Source of the DNA: Bacillus sp. FJAT-26390
Lineage (GTDB): Bacteria > Bacillota > Bacilli > Paenibacillales > Paenibacillaceae
Direction: 5' to 3'
Assembly (NCBI RefSeq): GCF_001682865.1
Contig: NZ_MAQX01000035.1
Span: 62,001 to 126,000, forward strand
Length of the DNA stretch: 64,000 nucleotides
In this document: positions 17,454 to 26,456 of the stretch, one piece after another
Position numbering within the stretch: position 1 is the stretch's first letter
Layout: each line of letters starts with the position of its first letter
Position numbers and translations under genes: made by a program
Notes under the pieces: model-generated
Databases searched by the model: none
Seen by the model: the letters and a program-made list of their open reading frames with translations, nothing else
What the model was told of the DNA's origin: nothing

Positions 17454-18992
17454 TCAGCTTCTCGAACGGTACTCTGAAGGGGTATAGCCTGTACTGCGCT
17501 TGAACAGTTGGCTAAAATATTTCATATCCGCATAGCCTACACGGCCCGCTACCTCGCTCACTTTAATCGGCGATTCATCCAGCAGCCGCTTGGCACGTTC
17601 CATTCTCATCCGAGTCACGAATTCGATATAAGTCTGGCCCGTCTCCCGTTTGAACACCTCGCTGAAATGATTGGGATTAAGGTGTACATGCTTCGCAACC
17701 TGCTGCAATGTCAGCTCCTTGTCCAAGTGGTCGTGGATATAGGCGATTGAACGCTTGATGTAAGGTATTCCTTCCTGTTCTACCGATTCCCGGTACATAT
17801 CCATCAGCTCGTTCAGCTGTTCAAACAGCGTTTCCGCACGGGTAGCTGTTTGGGAGGACGAGCTCGTGCTATGCGCCAGCTTCACGCCAGATAGCATCGA
17901 AGCGTCGCCATACGCGGAGACGACTCGCTCGACCCAGCGATAGGCGGATATTTGAACCGAGTGAAGAAATCTTCGCAGCGATTCCGGCGTAGTGCTCGAA
18001 TCCTTTAGCTGAAGCTCGATTAGCTTCTGCACCCATTGGCTCAGCTTCGCAGCATCTCCCTCTTGAAATAGAGCGGTCAGCTGCCCTTCTTCCTCCTGCG
18101 AGCAGACGGTACGACCGCCTTGGCGTCCTCTTATATCCTCATAGGAGAGCAGTCCTTCTTCTGCCGTTATTCCTTTGTACAACGACGTATAAGTCGCCTC
18201 GGCATAAGAGGCTTTCATTTTGCGCCAATCAGGAACAACCGAGCCTGCCGCAGCAAACAGCTTGCACTTTAGCTTGCGCGAGATCCGGTCAAGCACCCTC
18301 GTAATCTGCAAAATATCCCCTCGAGGGCTTTCATGCCTGAGCAAGACGACTAGGCTGTCGTTACGCAGAAGCGCTTCCCCTTCGATCAGCTCGCTGATCA
18401 TATTGTGAACGGCAAACAGCAGTAAATAGCTATGCCCAGCCGCTTCGCCCCAGCCTTCAGCCGAGATGATAATTGCTTGATAGCAGGACTTCTCGTTCAT
18501 TCTCAGCTGCGGCAGCAGCTTAGCGGCTTTATCCTCCGATCTGCTGTCCAGCTCCGTGCCTTCTACAAGCCGCTCAAAAAGCCGGTCGCGCAGCTGGTCG
18601 CGTTTCAAAGACTCCCATTTTTGCAAAATCCGCTGCTTTGCCCCGTTTACCGCGCGTATAATTTCATCAGGCCGGCTCGTTTTGAGCAAATAATCGCCTG
18701 CTCCTTCACGAATCGCTTGCTGCGCGTAGGAAAATTGGTCGTATCCGGTCAAAATAATAACCTCGCTGTCAGGCAGAAGACGCCTCGCCTCGCCCGCAAG
18801 CTCCAGCCCGCTGCGACCCGTCATTTGAATGTCTGTCAATATGATTTCCGGCTGTTCCTGCTCGATCCGCAGCAGCGCCTCCTCTGCTGACGCGGCAGGC
18901 TCGAGCAGCTCATAGCCAAGCTCCGCCCACTTAATAACGGTGCTAAGTCCCGTTCGAATAATGACCTCATCATCTACAATCAACAGCTTCAT
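17454..18992 (-). CDS. Response regulator, YesN type (REC plus AraC-type HTH)
   Basis: A 512-residue protein. The N-terminal receiver MKLLIVDDEVIIRTGL has its phosphorylatable Asp in IILTDIQMTGRSG (about residue 56) and conserved Thr/Lys switch residues (ILTGYD, YLLKTSRP). A middle region (about 130-400) carries no named motif. The C-terminal AraC/XylS DNA-binding domain is clear: VAKHVHLNPNHFSEVFKRET, then YADMKYFSQLFKRSTGYTPS. The ATG overlaps the kinase stop as ATGA. It should activate the adjacent sugar importer. Confidence 0.94.
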   Translation of the reverse strand: MKLLIVDDEVIIRTGLSTVIKWAELGYELLEPAASAEEALLRIEQEQPEIILTDIQMTGRSGLELAGEARRLLPDSEVIILTGYDQFSYAQQAIREGAGDYLLKTSRPDEIIRAVNGAKQRILQKWESLKRDQLRDRLFERLVEGTELDSRSEDKAAKLLPQLRMNEKSCYQAIIISAEGWGEAAGHSYLLLFAVHNMISELIEGEALLRNDSLVVLLRHESPRGDILQITRVLDRISRKLKCKLFAAAGSVVPDWRKMKASYAEATYTSLYKGITAEEGLLSYEDIRGRQGGRTVCSQEEEGQLTALFQEGDAAKLSQWVQKLIELQLKDSSTTPESLRRFLHSVQISAYRWVERVVSAYGDASMLSGVKLAHSTSSSSQTATRAETLFEQLNELMDMYRESVEQEGIPYIKRSIAYIHDHLDKELTLQQVAKHVHLNPNHFSEVFKRETGQTYIEFVTRMRMERAKRLLDESPIKVSEVAGRVGYADMKYFSQLFKRSTGYTPSEYRSRS

Positions 18993-20764
18993 TCGACTTT
19001 TCCTCCCTCGTTTAGCATCGGGACCAAAAAGGACACGCGCGTGCCGATTCTTTCCGTGCTTTCAATGCGAAGACCTGATTCCGTGCCATAATGCAGCTGC
19101 AGCCGCTTATGTACGTTGCGCAGTCCGTAGCTGCCGCGTTCCAAGCGCTCACGCTCGCGCTTTCGGTCATCCGGACCATGAAGCTCTTTATAAATAGCAG
19201 CCAGCTTCCCGGCATCGATGCCGACGCCCGTATCCTCAACCGCAAAAGCGATATAAGTCCCTTGCTTGTGCGCGGCAACTCTGATTTCGCCGAATTCCTC
19301 TTGCTTTTGAATGCCATGGATAAGAGCATTTTCGATTAATGGCTGCAGCAGCAGCTTTAGCATCGTTTGAGCCAGCAGCTCTGGATCGATATCTACAGTA
19401 AGCTGAAATTTATTCGGAAAACGAATCGATTGAATGTTCGCATAGTGGCCTGCATGCGCCGCCTCCTGCTCAACCGAGCAAAATTCCTCACCGTTGTTCA
19501 AGCTAAACCGCATAAAATCGCTTAGGCTGCCCACCATATCGGCGGTTTTCTCATCCTGATTCATAAGCGCCATCCAATGAATCGAAGACAACGTATTGTA
19601 CAAAAAATGCGGATTGATTTGCGCCTGAAGCGCGTGCATATCGGCTTCTTTTTTGTAGGATTCCTCCAGCTTCACCTGTTCGGTCAACCCTTCGATCCGC
19701 TCGCTCAGCTTATTGTAGCTGCGCACGAGCTGGCCCACCTCATCCATCGATTCCACCGGATACGTTTGCATCGGCTCCTCTGGATTTGAATGCTTCAAAA
19801 ATTGCGTCAGCATGATGAGCGGATTCGTTACCCTTTGCACGAAATAAAGGACAAGCACGGCGACGAGCAGCACTGAAAAAATAATAACGATCGCCATCAG
19901 CTGGAGCACGTAATTGTTTTGCGCTTTGTATTCCGCGAACGGCATGACGCCGGTCAGCCGCCAGCCCACATCCGCTACCGTATCGTAGAGTATCGTCTGC
20001 TTATTTTCGCCATTGCCATAATTAAGCGTGCCGGAATTCCCGTGGACCGTAAGCCCTGGAAGCAGCTTCTCCATCGTTGTTGTCGATTCGCTCTTATCGC
20101 TGCCGGACAAAACAAGCCCGTCCTGATTGGACAAGACGACGTAGCCGCCTGCCGGAATGCCCGCTTGCATAAGCAGCTGCGCTACCGCCTTTTCGTTCAA
20201 GCTGATGACGAGCGTTCCGATTTGTTTAAAGCTGTTCAGACTGCGGATTGGCCTAACTAGCGAGATTACCTGCTTAACTCCCGCAGCCGTATTCGTCTCG
20301 TAGCGGCTCGTCCACCACTTCACTTTGGATTGATAATGCTGAACATCCTGCCCCGTCAGCTCAGCGAGTCCCGTCTCGAAAATCGTCGTATTGGACACGG
20401 GATGGGATTGATTTTGAGGATAAATCGTAATATCGGATATATAGGCCTTGGAAAATACGAGGTTTGATAAAAATTCGATCATCTGCGTCTGCTTGACCGC
20501 ATTTTCGCTAGTGCTGCTTAAATATTGCTGGACGTCTTTTTGCCCGATCAGAAATAGCGACATGTTCTCGATGTCCTGCACAATGAACTCAAGATTCGTG
20601 CCCGTTTGACGCAAAATACTTGTGCCTGACTGCTTCGCTTTCTCTTCCGTAGCCGTCGCCGCCATGTTGTAAGCGAACAAACCGAGCGCTAGCAGAGGAA
20701 TCAGAACCGATAGCAGCAGCAAAAAGGACAGCTTTCTCTTCAACGAGCTGCTGATCCAGCGCAT
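18989..20764 (-). CDS. Membrane sensor histidine kinase, YesM type
   Basis: A 591-residue kinase. Helix one (LLLLSVLIPLLALGLFAYN) and helix two (LMAIVIIFSVLLVAVLVLYF, about 285-305) frame an extracellular dCACHE-like sensor, followed by HAMP. The phosphoacceptor His lies in QINPHFLYNTLSSIHW of the His_kinase/LytS-type domain, and the ATPase domain carries LLLQPLIENALIHG (N box) and VEDTGVGID (G1 box). It is coupled to the response regulator by ATGA overlap and transcribed divergently from the D-amino-acid operon. The ligand is probably a sugar or its binding protein (inference). Confidence 0.94.
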   Translation of the reverse strand: MRWISSSLKRKLSFLLLLSVLIPLLALGLFAYNMAATATEEKAKQSGTSILRQTGTNLEFIVQDIENMSLFLIGQKDVQQYLSSTSENAVKQTQMIEFLSNLVFSKAYISDITIYPQNQSHPVSNTTIFETGLAELTGQDVQHYQSKVKWWTSRYETNTAAGVKQVISLVRPIRSLNSFKQIGTLVISLNEKAVAQLLMQAGIPAGGYVVLSNQDGLVLSGSDKSESTTTMEKLLPGLTVHGNSGTLNYGNGENKQTILYDTVADVGWRLTGVMPFAEYKAQNNYVLQLMAIVIIFSVLLVAVLVLYFVQRVTNPLIMLTQFLKHSNPEEPMQTYPVESMDEVGQLVRSYNKLSERIEGLTEQVKLEESYKKEADMHALQAQINPHFLYNTLSSIHWMALMNQDEKTADMVGSLSDFMRFSLNNGEEFCSVEQEAAHAGHYANIQSIRFPNKFQLTVDIDPELLAQTMLKLLLQPLIENALIHGIQKQEEFGEIRVAAHKQGTYIAFAVEDTGVGIDAGKLAAIYKELHGPDDRKRERERLERGSYGLRNVHKRLQLHYGTESGLRIESTERIGTRVSFLVPMLNEGGKVE

Positions 20765-20926
20765 GCTTCATCCCCCTCTTCTGATATCTTATTGTGGATC
20801 ATAAAACAATAAAAATATCCTATCATACTTTTTTTTAGGTTAACAGATTTTTTGTTTGATTTTTTGCGCGAGTCATAGTACCATGTGGGCAACGAGGCTT
20901 TATGGAAGACGGGAGTGTGATCGCAG

Positions 20927-21586
20927 GTGGAATCGATATCGCAGGAATTAGTCTTTTTGACAGAGATGGCCAAGGGCATTACCGCACAATTCGGAGAACG
21001 CTGCGAGGTCGTCGTCCATGACTGGTCGAAGCCGGTGGACAGCACGATCGTCGTCATCGAGAACGGCCATGTAACAGGACGTGAGGTCGGAGATCCGGGA
21101 ACGAATCTCGGGCTCGAAATTATGCGGGGAACGTCGGAGGGCGACAATCGCCATAATTATGTGACGCAGACAAAGGACGGGCGCATTCTCCGTTCTACCT
21201 CCATGTATGTCAAAAATAACGCAGGCAGCATCATTGGAGCGCTGTGCATCAACTTCGATATCACCGATCTGATGATGGCGGAGAAGACGCTCCAATCGCT
21301 GACGGCAAGCGGGTTCACGCCGGTTCGGGAATCCTTCGTCAGCAATGTGAACGATTTGCTTGATACGCTTTTGCAAGAGGCACAAGAAACGATTGGCAAG
21401 CCGCCGGCGGCTATGACCAAGGAAGACAAAATCAAAATCATTCAATTGCTCGATCAAAAGGGCGCATTTCTCATTAAAAAGTCAGGCGAGAAGGTTTGCA
21501 GCTATCTGAGCATTTCTAAATTTACGCTATACAGCTATTTGGAGGAATCCAAAGTCGCTGACGGCGAAGGAGGAACAGTAGAATGA
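20927..21586 (+). CDS. YheO-like PAS and helix-turn-helix transcriptional regulator
   Basis: A 219-residue protein starting at GTG with GGGAG upstream. The N-terminal half (about 10-120) matches the YheO-like PAS domain: CEVVVHDWSKPVDSTIVVIE and SMYVKNNAGSIIGALCINFD are characteristic. The C-terminal segment (about 155-215; IIQLLDQKGAFLIKKSGEKV, then CSYLSISKFTLYSYL) is the associated HTH_22 domain. It is the first gene of the D-amino-acid operon and overlaps the next gene by ATGA, so it probably senses a substrate of that pathway. Similar regulators sit beside D-amino-acid genes in other bacteria. Confidence 0.88.
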   Translation: MESISQELVFLTEMAKGITAQFGERCEVVVHDWSKPVDSTIVVIENGHVTGREVGDPGTNLGLEIMRGTSEGDNRHNYVTQTKDGRILRSTSMYVKNNAGSIIGALCINFDITDLMMAEKTLQSLTASGFTPVRESFVSNVNDLLDTLLQEAQETIGKPPAAMTKEDKIKIIQLLDQKGAFLIKKSGEKVCSYLSISKFTLYSYLEESKVADGEGGTVE

Positions 21587-22716
21587 ATGACAACTTGAAA
21601 GCAGATTTGTATGACGGCCGCGAGCTGGAAACCCCTTGCCTTGTCATCAACAGCAAGCTTGTCGATGCCAATATCGCTGCCATGGCGGAGAAGGTAAAGC
21701 CCTTTGGCGTAAAGCTTCGTCCCCATGCCAAAACGCATAAACTGCCGGAAATGGCCGCACGTCAACTCGCTGCCGGAGCCACTGGCATTACCGTTGCAAA
21801 AATTTCCGAGGCTGAGGTGATGGCGGGCAGCGGCATTCGCGATATTTTCGTCGCATACCCGATTATCGCAAAATCCAAAATTGAACGTGCCGCACGGCTA
21901 AGCCTGTCCGGCATTCGGCTAATCATTGGCGTGGACAGCTTGGAAGGCGCGGAGCGAATTTCCGAGGTAGCTGTCCGCGAAGGCGCTGAGCTAGAGGTGC
22001 GCCTTGAGCTGGACACCGGGCTGAAGCGCACCGGCGCAGCAATCGGAACGGCCGTGCAGCTCGCCAAGCAGATCACCGAGCTTGCGGGGATTAAGCTTAG
22101 CGGCATCTTCACCTATCGCGGCACGATGGTTGCCGGTGCATCCACGCTCGATGTGAGAGCCGCTGGTCTTGAAGAAGGCCGCTTAATGGCTGATGCCGCG
22201 GCTGAACTAAGAAATGCGGGCATTGCGATACAAGATGTGAGCGTCGGCTCCTCGCCTACGTCCGTTGCCGCGGCTGAGGTAGAAGGCGTAACGGAGGTTC
22301 GCCCCGGCACTTACATTTATCAAGACCGGATGCAGACTGTTTTTGGCATCACCACTCTTGAAGAATGTGCCGGCGCCGTGCACGTTACAGTCGTCAGCCG
22401 TCCTTCGCCGAACCTAATCATTGTTGATGGCGGCAGCAAAACATTTGCTACAGATGTACAGCCAGGCCATGCGCCGCTTAACCTCAAAGGTTTTGGGCAC
22501 GTCATCGGTGATGCCGATGCGGTGCTTGAGCGAATGAATGAAGAGCATGGCATGATCCATGTGCTGCCTGAATCGCCCTATAAGGTGGGTGATGTCATTC
22601 GCATCATCCCTAATCACATTTGCAGCACTGTCAATTTGCACAACTTCGTCTACATCAAGGAAGAGACAGGCGTGCTGCGCAAAACTTCGGTAGCGGCACG
22701 CGGAATGCTCGAATAA
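21583..22716 (+). CDS. D-serine dehydratase / D-threonine aldolase-like PLP enzyme
   Basis: A 377-residue fold-type III PLP enzyme with an alanine-racemase-like barrel (about 15-250). Family marks are TPCLVINSKLVDAN, the PLP-lysine motif RPHAKTHK (Lys50), VGSSPTSV and RPGTYIYQDRMQ. The C-terminal domain carries EEHGMIHV and PNHICSTVNL, whose His and Cys bind the catalytic zinc in DSD1-type enzymes. The reaction is either dehydration of D-Ser/D-Thr or aldol cleavage of D-Thr; sequence alone does not decide. The neighbouring RidA and deacylase favour a dehydratase-like path that releases a reactive enamine. Confidence 0.87.
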   Translation: MNDNLKADLYDGRELETPCLVINSKLVDANIAAMAEKVKPFGVKLRPHAKTHKLPEMAARQLAAGATGITVAKISEAEVMAGSGIRDIFVAYPIIAKSKIERAARLSLSGIRLIIGVDSLEGAERISEVAVREGAELEVRLELDTGLKRTGAAIGTAVQLAKQITELAGIKLSGIFTYRGTMVAGASTLDVRAAGLEEGRLMADAAAELRNAGIAIQDVSVGSSPTSVAAAEVEGVTEVRPGTYIYQDRMQTVFGITTLEECAGAVHVTVVSRPSPNLIIVDGGSKTFATDVQPGHAPLNLKGFGHVIGDADAVLERMNEEHGMIHVLPESPYKVGDVIRIIPNHICSTVNLHNFVYIKEETGVLRKTSVAARGMLE

Positions 22717-22737
22717 CGAGAAGAGGAGGATAACAGC

Positions 22738-24342
22738 ATGCTCGATCTAATACTGAAAAACGGCAGAATCGTTGATGGCAGCGGCAATCCTTGGTATAAA
22801 GGCGATGTCGGCGTAAAGGATGGCCTTATCGTTGCCATCGGGAGCATCGATCAAGAGGCAGAACGGGTTATTGATGTTGAACGCAAGGTCATCTCCCCCG
22901 GCTTCATCGATGGGCACTGCCACTCCGACCTGATGATCATTGATCATCCCCACAGTGAAATTAAGCTGCAGCAAGGCGTAACGACGGAGGTTGTCGGCAA
23001 CTGCGGGCTTGCACCCGCTCCATTCGTCCGGGATAAAGCAAGCCTGCTGCAAACTTACGTGCAGCCGGTACTCGGCAGCACGACTTGGGAATGGCCGTGG
23101 GAAACGGTTGGCCAATATATGGACTTTGTTGGCCGCTCGAACCCTTCCGAGCACATCGCCACCTATGTCGCGCACGGCGCGCTGCGCATCGCGGTCATGG
23201 GCTTCGAGAACCGCCCTGCGTCAAAGGACGAGATCGAACGCATGAAATCGCTGCTTGAAGAAGGCCTTCGCGCTGGAGCAATCGGCTTATCGATCGGCCT
23301 GTTGTATGCGCCGGGCAGCTATACCTCCCGTGAAGAGCTTGCTGAGCTTTGCAGCGTGCTGCCGAAGTACAACGGCCTGCTCTCCACTCATATTCGCGGA
23401 GAAGGCAACAATTTGCTGCCTTCCGTTGCCGAGGTCATTTGGATCGCGGAACGGGCAGGCATCTCGCTTCATATCAGCCATTTGAAGGCAGCAGGGCGCG
23501 CCAACTGGGGCAAGGCGCTTGATGCGCTTGAGCTTGTTGAAGCGGCAAGAGCTCGCGGCATGGATGTTACTGTCGATGTATATCCTTACGCTGCCGGCTC
23601 CACCACCTTGACCACCGTCCTCCCTCCTTGGGTGCTTGAGGGCGGCATTGATGCAACGCTTGAGGCGTTCCGCGATAAAGCGCTTCGCGCACGCATTAAA
23701 GAGGAGCTCAGCCATGAGCAGGATACGTGGGACAACCTCGTATGCTCGACCGGCTGGTCCAGCATTATCATCTCTTCGATGCAGACCGAAGCGAACAAAA
23801 GCCATGAAGGCAAGTCGATTGCCGAGGTTGCCGAGCTTCGCAGCCAGCATCCCATCGATTGCATGATGGATCTTCTGCTCGAGGAGAACGGCCAAATCGC
23901 TATCGTCTACTTCCACATGTCGGATGACGATGTGAAGCAGGTTATTGGCTACGAGAAATCGCTAATCGCTTCCGACAGCCTGAACTGCGAGATCGGCAAG
24001 CCGCATCCGCGGACGTACGGCACCTTCCCGCGTGTCTTCGCCAAATATGTACGCGAGGACAAAGTGCTTTCTCTAGAACAAGCGGTTCGCAAGCTGACAT
24101 CATTTCCTGTTCAGCGCTTTAAGCTTGGCAAACGCGGTTTGCTCGTTCCGGGTTATATCGCTGACATTACCGTGTTCGACCCGGCTGTTATCCAAGATAC
24201 AGCCACCTTTGAGGAGCCGCGGCAATACCCGTCAGGCATCTCGCAAGTGATCGTCGCCGGCCAGCTTACGCTTGAGAACGGCACGCATACGCATAAGCGT
24301 GAAGGCCAGCTCATTCGTGCGCAGCATTGCTGCACGCATTAG
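22738..24342 (+). CDS. N-acyl-D-amino-acid deacylase (D-aminoacylase)
   Basis: A 534-residue metal-dependent amidohydrolase. It begins MLDLILKNGRIVDGSGNPWY and holds the metal motif PGFIDGHCHSD (about 55-65), EVVGNCGLAPAPF, the THIRGEG loop, SLHISHLKAAG, and the late Asp in IASDSLNCEIGKPHPRTYG, all typical of D-aminoacylases. It should free D-amino acids from N-acyl-D-amino acids in the cytoplasm. The RBS AGAGGAGG is close to ATG, and the gene lies 21 bp after the PLP-enzyme gene. Dihydroorotase-like relatives share the fold, but the motifs fit the deacylase group best. Confidence 0.93.
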   Translation: MLDLILKNGRIVDGSGNPWYKGDVGVKDGLIVAIGSIDQEAERVIDVERKVISPGFIDGHCHSDLMIIDHPHSEIKLQQGVTTEVVGNCGLAPAPFVRDKASLLQTYVQPVLGSTTWEWPWETVGQYMDFVGRSNPSEHIATYVAHGALRIAVMGFENRPASKDEIERMKSLLEEGLRAGAIGLSIGLLYAPGSYTSREELAELCSVLPKYNGLLSTHIRGEGNNLLPSVAEVIWIAERAGISLHISHLKAAGRANWGKALDALELVEAARARGMDVTVDVYPYAAGSTTLTTVLPPWVLEGGIDATLEAFRDKALRARIKEELSHEQDTWDNLVCSTGWSSIIISSMQTEANKSHEGKSIAEVAELRSQHPIDCMMDLLLEENGQIAIVYFHMSDDDVKQVIGYEKSLIASDSLNCEIGKPHPRTYGTFPRVFAKYVREDKVLSLEQAVRKLTSFPVQRFKLGKRGLLVPGYIADITVFDPAVIQDTATFEEPRQYPSGISQVIVAGQLTLENGTHTHKREGQLIRAQHCCTH

Positions 24343-24388
24343 CTAACCATTACGATATATATTTTAAATACTAAGGAGCTGTTCTATT

Positions 24389-24853
24389 ATGTCTATTATT
24401 GAAAAACGCCTTGCCGAGCTTGGCATTACTTTGCCGGAAACAACAAAACCGAAATTTTCTTACATCCCTGTAAACCAAACCGGAAACCTCATTTACACTT
24501 CAGGCTTTGACTGCCGCATCGACGGCGTACTGATGTATGAAGGAAAAGTTGGCTCCGATCTCACGATCGAGCAAGGACAAGAAGCAGCTCGCCAAATCGT
24601 AATCAACCTGCTTGCAGCTATGAAAGCTCACCTAGGAGATCTTGACCGCGTCGTGAAAATCGTTAAAATTCTCGGCTTCATCAATAGCGCTCCCGGCTTC
24701 GGCGATCAGCCGTACGTGCTTAACGGCGCATCGGATTTGCTAATTGAAGTGTTCGGCGAAAACGGTCGCCATGCCCGTTCCGCTATCGGTACAAGTGACC
24801 TTCCCTTCCATACGCCGGTTGAAATTGAGCTTATCGCAGAAGTTCGCGAATAG
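24389..24853 (+). CDS. RidA-family enamine/imine deaminase
   Basis: A 154-residue protein of the RidA/YjgF/Rid group. Visible marks are NLIYTSGFDCRIDG, the QGQEAARQIVINLLAAMK helix, DLDRVVKIVKILGF, and the C-terminal HARSAIGTSDLPFHTPVEIE, where the Arg that binds the carboxylate lies. RidA hydrolyses 2-aminoacrylate and related enamines made by PLP dehydratases. Its place at the end of an operon with a DSD-type enzyme fits such detoxification. AAGGAGCTG precedes ATG, and a strong terminator follows. Confidence 0.94.
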   Translation: MSIIEKRLAELGITLPETTKPKFSYIPVNQTGNLIYTSGFDCRIDGVLMYEGKVGSDLTIEQGQEAARQIVINLLAAMKAHLGDLDRVVKIVKILGFINSAPGFGDQPYVLNGASDLLIEVFGENGRHARSAIGTSDLPFHTPVEIELIAEVRE

Positions 24854-24862
24854 CATGCCATG

Positions 24863-24897
24863 CAAAACCCCCAAGGCTCAGGCACTTGGGGGTTTTG
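24863..24897 (+). terminator. Terminator of the D-amino-acid operon
   Basis: A perfect 13-bp stem CAAAACCCCCAAG / CTTGGGGGTTTTG with a 9-nt loop follows the RidA stop by 9 bp. Confidence 0.9.
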
Positions 24898-24955
24898 AAT
24901 GCTATTTGAATTAGTGGAAACGCGATTTTACCGATTTACAAGTAAGCTTTGCCGA

Positions 24956-25108
24956 CTAGCACAACCAAGAACGGGAAATAATAACTAGCAGAATGAAAAG
25001 TACCAATATAATGCCAAGACCAGTACCTACTCCGCAACTTCCAACGCCAGCAACTGGATAAGCTGGGCCGCAGTTACCTGCGCCAACTCCCCCTACTCCA
25101 TAGCCCAT
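24956..25108 (-). CDS. YjcZ-family sporulation peptide (50 residues)
   Basis: A short gene read directly from sequence: AAGGAGATGAACAA before ATG, then 50 codons to TAG. The peptide has a Gly/Cys/Val/Pro-rich head beginning MGYGVGGVGAGNCGPAYPVA and a single hydrophobic tail (GIILVLFILLVIISRSWL). This layout is that of YjcZ-family spore proteins, often annotated as sporulation protein YjcZ. A paralogue lies at 39183-39344 with the same tail, the same RBS and the same upstream promoter-like element. It probably inserts in a forespore or mother-cell membrane or the coat; its exact role is unknown. Confidence 0.85.
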   Translation of the reverse strand: MGYGVGGVGAGNCGPAYPVAGVGSCGVGTGLGIILVLFILLVIISRSWLC

Positions 25109-25137
25109 TTGTTCATCTCCTTTTTTCTAAGGTACAG

Positions 25138-25166
25138 TATCCTATGATTTCTGGAGGAATGTGTAT
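25138..25166 (-). promoter_or_regulatory. Sigma-K-like promoter of the first YjcZ gene
   Basis: Minus strand: ATACACATT (25166..25158), with AC as the -35 core, then 16 bp to CATAGGATA (25146..25138), matching the sigma-K -10 pattern CATAnnnTA. The same pair of elements precedes the second YjcZ gene. Confidence 0.6.
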
Positions 25167-25233
25167 AGGCTATTGCGATAAATGTGCTCCTGTACATTTT
25201 TCTTAAAGCCCACACGTCCTTATGCCCAATCAA

Positions 25234-26367
25234 TCAGCTCGCGAGACTGGCCAAAATCCGCTCAATGCTTTCATAAACCGATTGATGAGCTACCGCGACC
25301 GCGCTGCATGATATTTTGCCATGAATGACGTTTATCCCCCTTGCTAATTCCCCATTGCTTAGCGCCGCCTGCCTATAACCCTTATTCGCAATTTGCAGCG
25401 CATAAGGGATGGTTACATTCGTCAACGCAATCGTCGAGGTGCGTGCGACCGCTCCCGGCATATTCGCAACCGCATAATGGACGACGTTATGCTTCAAATA
25501 GGTGGGTTCGCTATGGGTCGTAATGCGGTCAATCGTCTGAATGGAGCCGCCTTGATCGATCGCCACGTCAATAATAACCGAGCCAGGCTGCATGCTCTTC
25601 ACCATTTCCTCTGTCACCAGCACAGGTGCCTTGGCGCCTGGCAGCAGCACCGCTCCGATTAGAAGATCCGCGCTCTTCACAGCGGCGGCTATCGTATAGC
25701 TGTTCGACGCCAGCGTCCTCAAACGCCCTTGAAATTGATCGTCCAGCTGCCGCAGCCGGTTCGAATTAATATCGAGCAGCGTCACGTCAGCTCCTAGCCC
25801 AACCGCCATCTTCGCCGCGTTGGCTCCGACGATTCCGCCTCCGACAATGACCACCTTGGCAGGCGCTACGCCCGGAACGCCGCCAAGCAGGACGCCCTTG
25901 CCGCCTCTAGAGCGCTCAAGAAACTGAGCGCCGATTTGGATCGACATCCGTCCCGCCACCTCGCTCATCGGCACCAGCAGCGGCAGAGAGCCATCCTCGC
26001 CTTGAATCGTCTCGTACGCGATGGCTACCACCTTATGCTCGATTAACGCCTTCAGCAGCTCCGGCTCCGCCGCCAGATGCAAATAGGTAAAAAGAATAAG
26101 CCCCTCGCGGAAGTATCCGTACTCCTCTGGCAGCGGCTCCTTCACTTTCATGACAAGCTCAGCTTGCCACGCCTCGCTCGCCGTTGCTGCGATGCTCGCT
26201 CCTGCCTCCGCGTAATCGGCATCTGTAAATCCGCTTCCGAGTCCCGCTCCCGTCTCCAGCCGCAGCTCATGTCCGGCTTTCACAAACGCGGAGACGCCAG
26301 CAGGCGTAATCGCCACTCTATTTTCGTTATTTTTAATTTCCTTCGGAATTCCGATCAGCATTTTCAT
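25234..26367 (-). CDS. ald: Alanine dehydrogenase
   Basis: A 377-residue NAD-dependent enzyme for the reversible oxidative deamination of L-alanine to pyruvate and ammonia. The start MKMLIGIPKEIKNNENRVAI, the substrate-binding VMKVKEPLPEEYGYF and LAAEPELLKAL segments, GVPGVAPAKVVIVGGGIVG (Rossmann loop) and DVAIDQGGSIQTI (NAD site) fit the family in both length and order. GGAG-ATGAA precedes the first ATG; a second ATG two codons on is also possible. It is transcribed alone and may feed alanine to sporulation or germination metabolism. PhnW in the neighbouring cluster makes L-alanine, so a metabolic link is plausible. Confidence 0.95.
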   Translation of the reverse strand: MKMLIGIPKEIKNNENRVAITPAGVSAFVKAGHELRLETGAGLGSGFTDADYAEAGASIAATASEAWQAELVMKVKEPLPEEYGYFREGLILFTYLHLAAEPELLKALIEHKVVAIAYETIQGEDGSLPLLVPMSEVAGRMSIQIGAQFLERSRGGKGVLLGGVPGVAPAKVVIVGGGIVGANAAKMAVGLGADVTLLDINSNRLRQLDDQFQGRLRTLASNSYTIAAAVKSADLLIGAVLLPGAKAPVLVTEEMVKSMQPGSVIIDVAIDQGGSIQTIDRITTHSEPTYLKHNVVHYAVANMPGAVARTSTIALTNVTIPYALQIANKGYRQAALSNGELARGINVIHGKISCSAVAVAHQSVYESIERILASLAS

Positions 26368-26456
26368 TTCATCTCCTATTTATTGGGCTCAAACAAAAGC
26401 CAAAAAGCTGACAGCAGCCTATGATCTGCTTGACAGCCTTTATGCTTAAGTACAGA

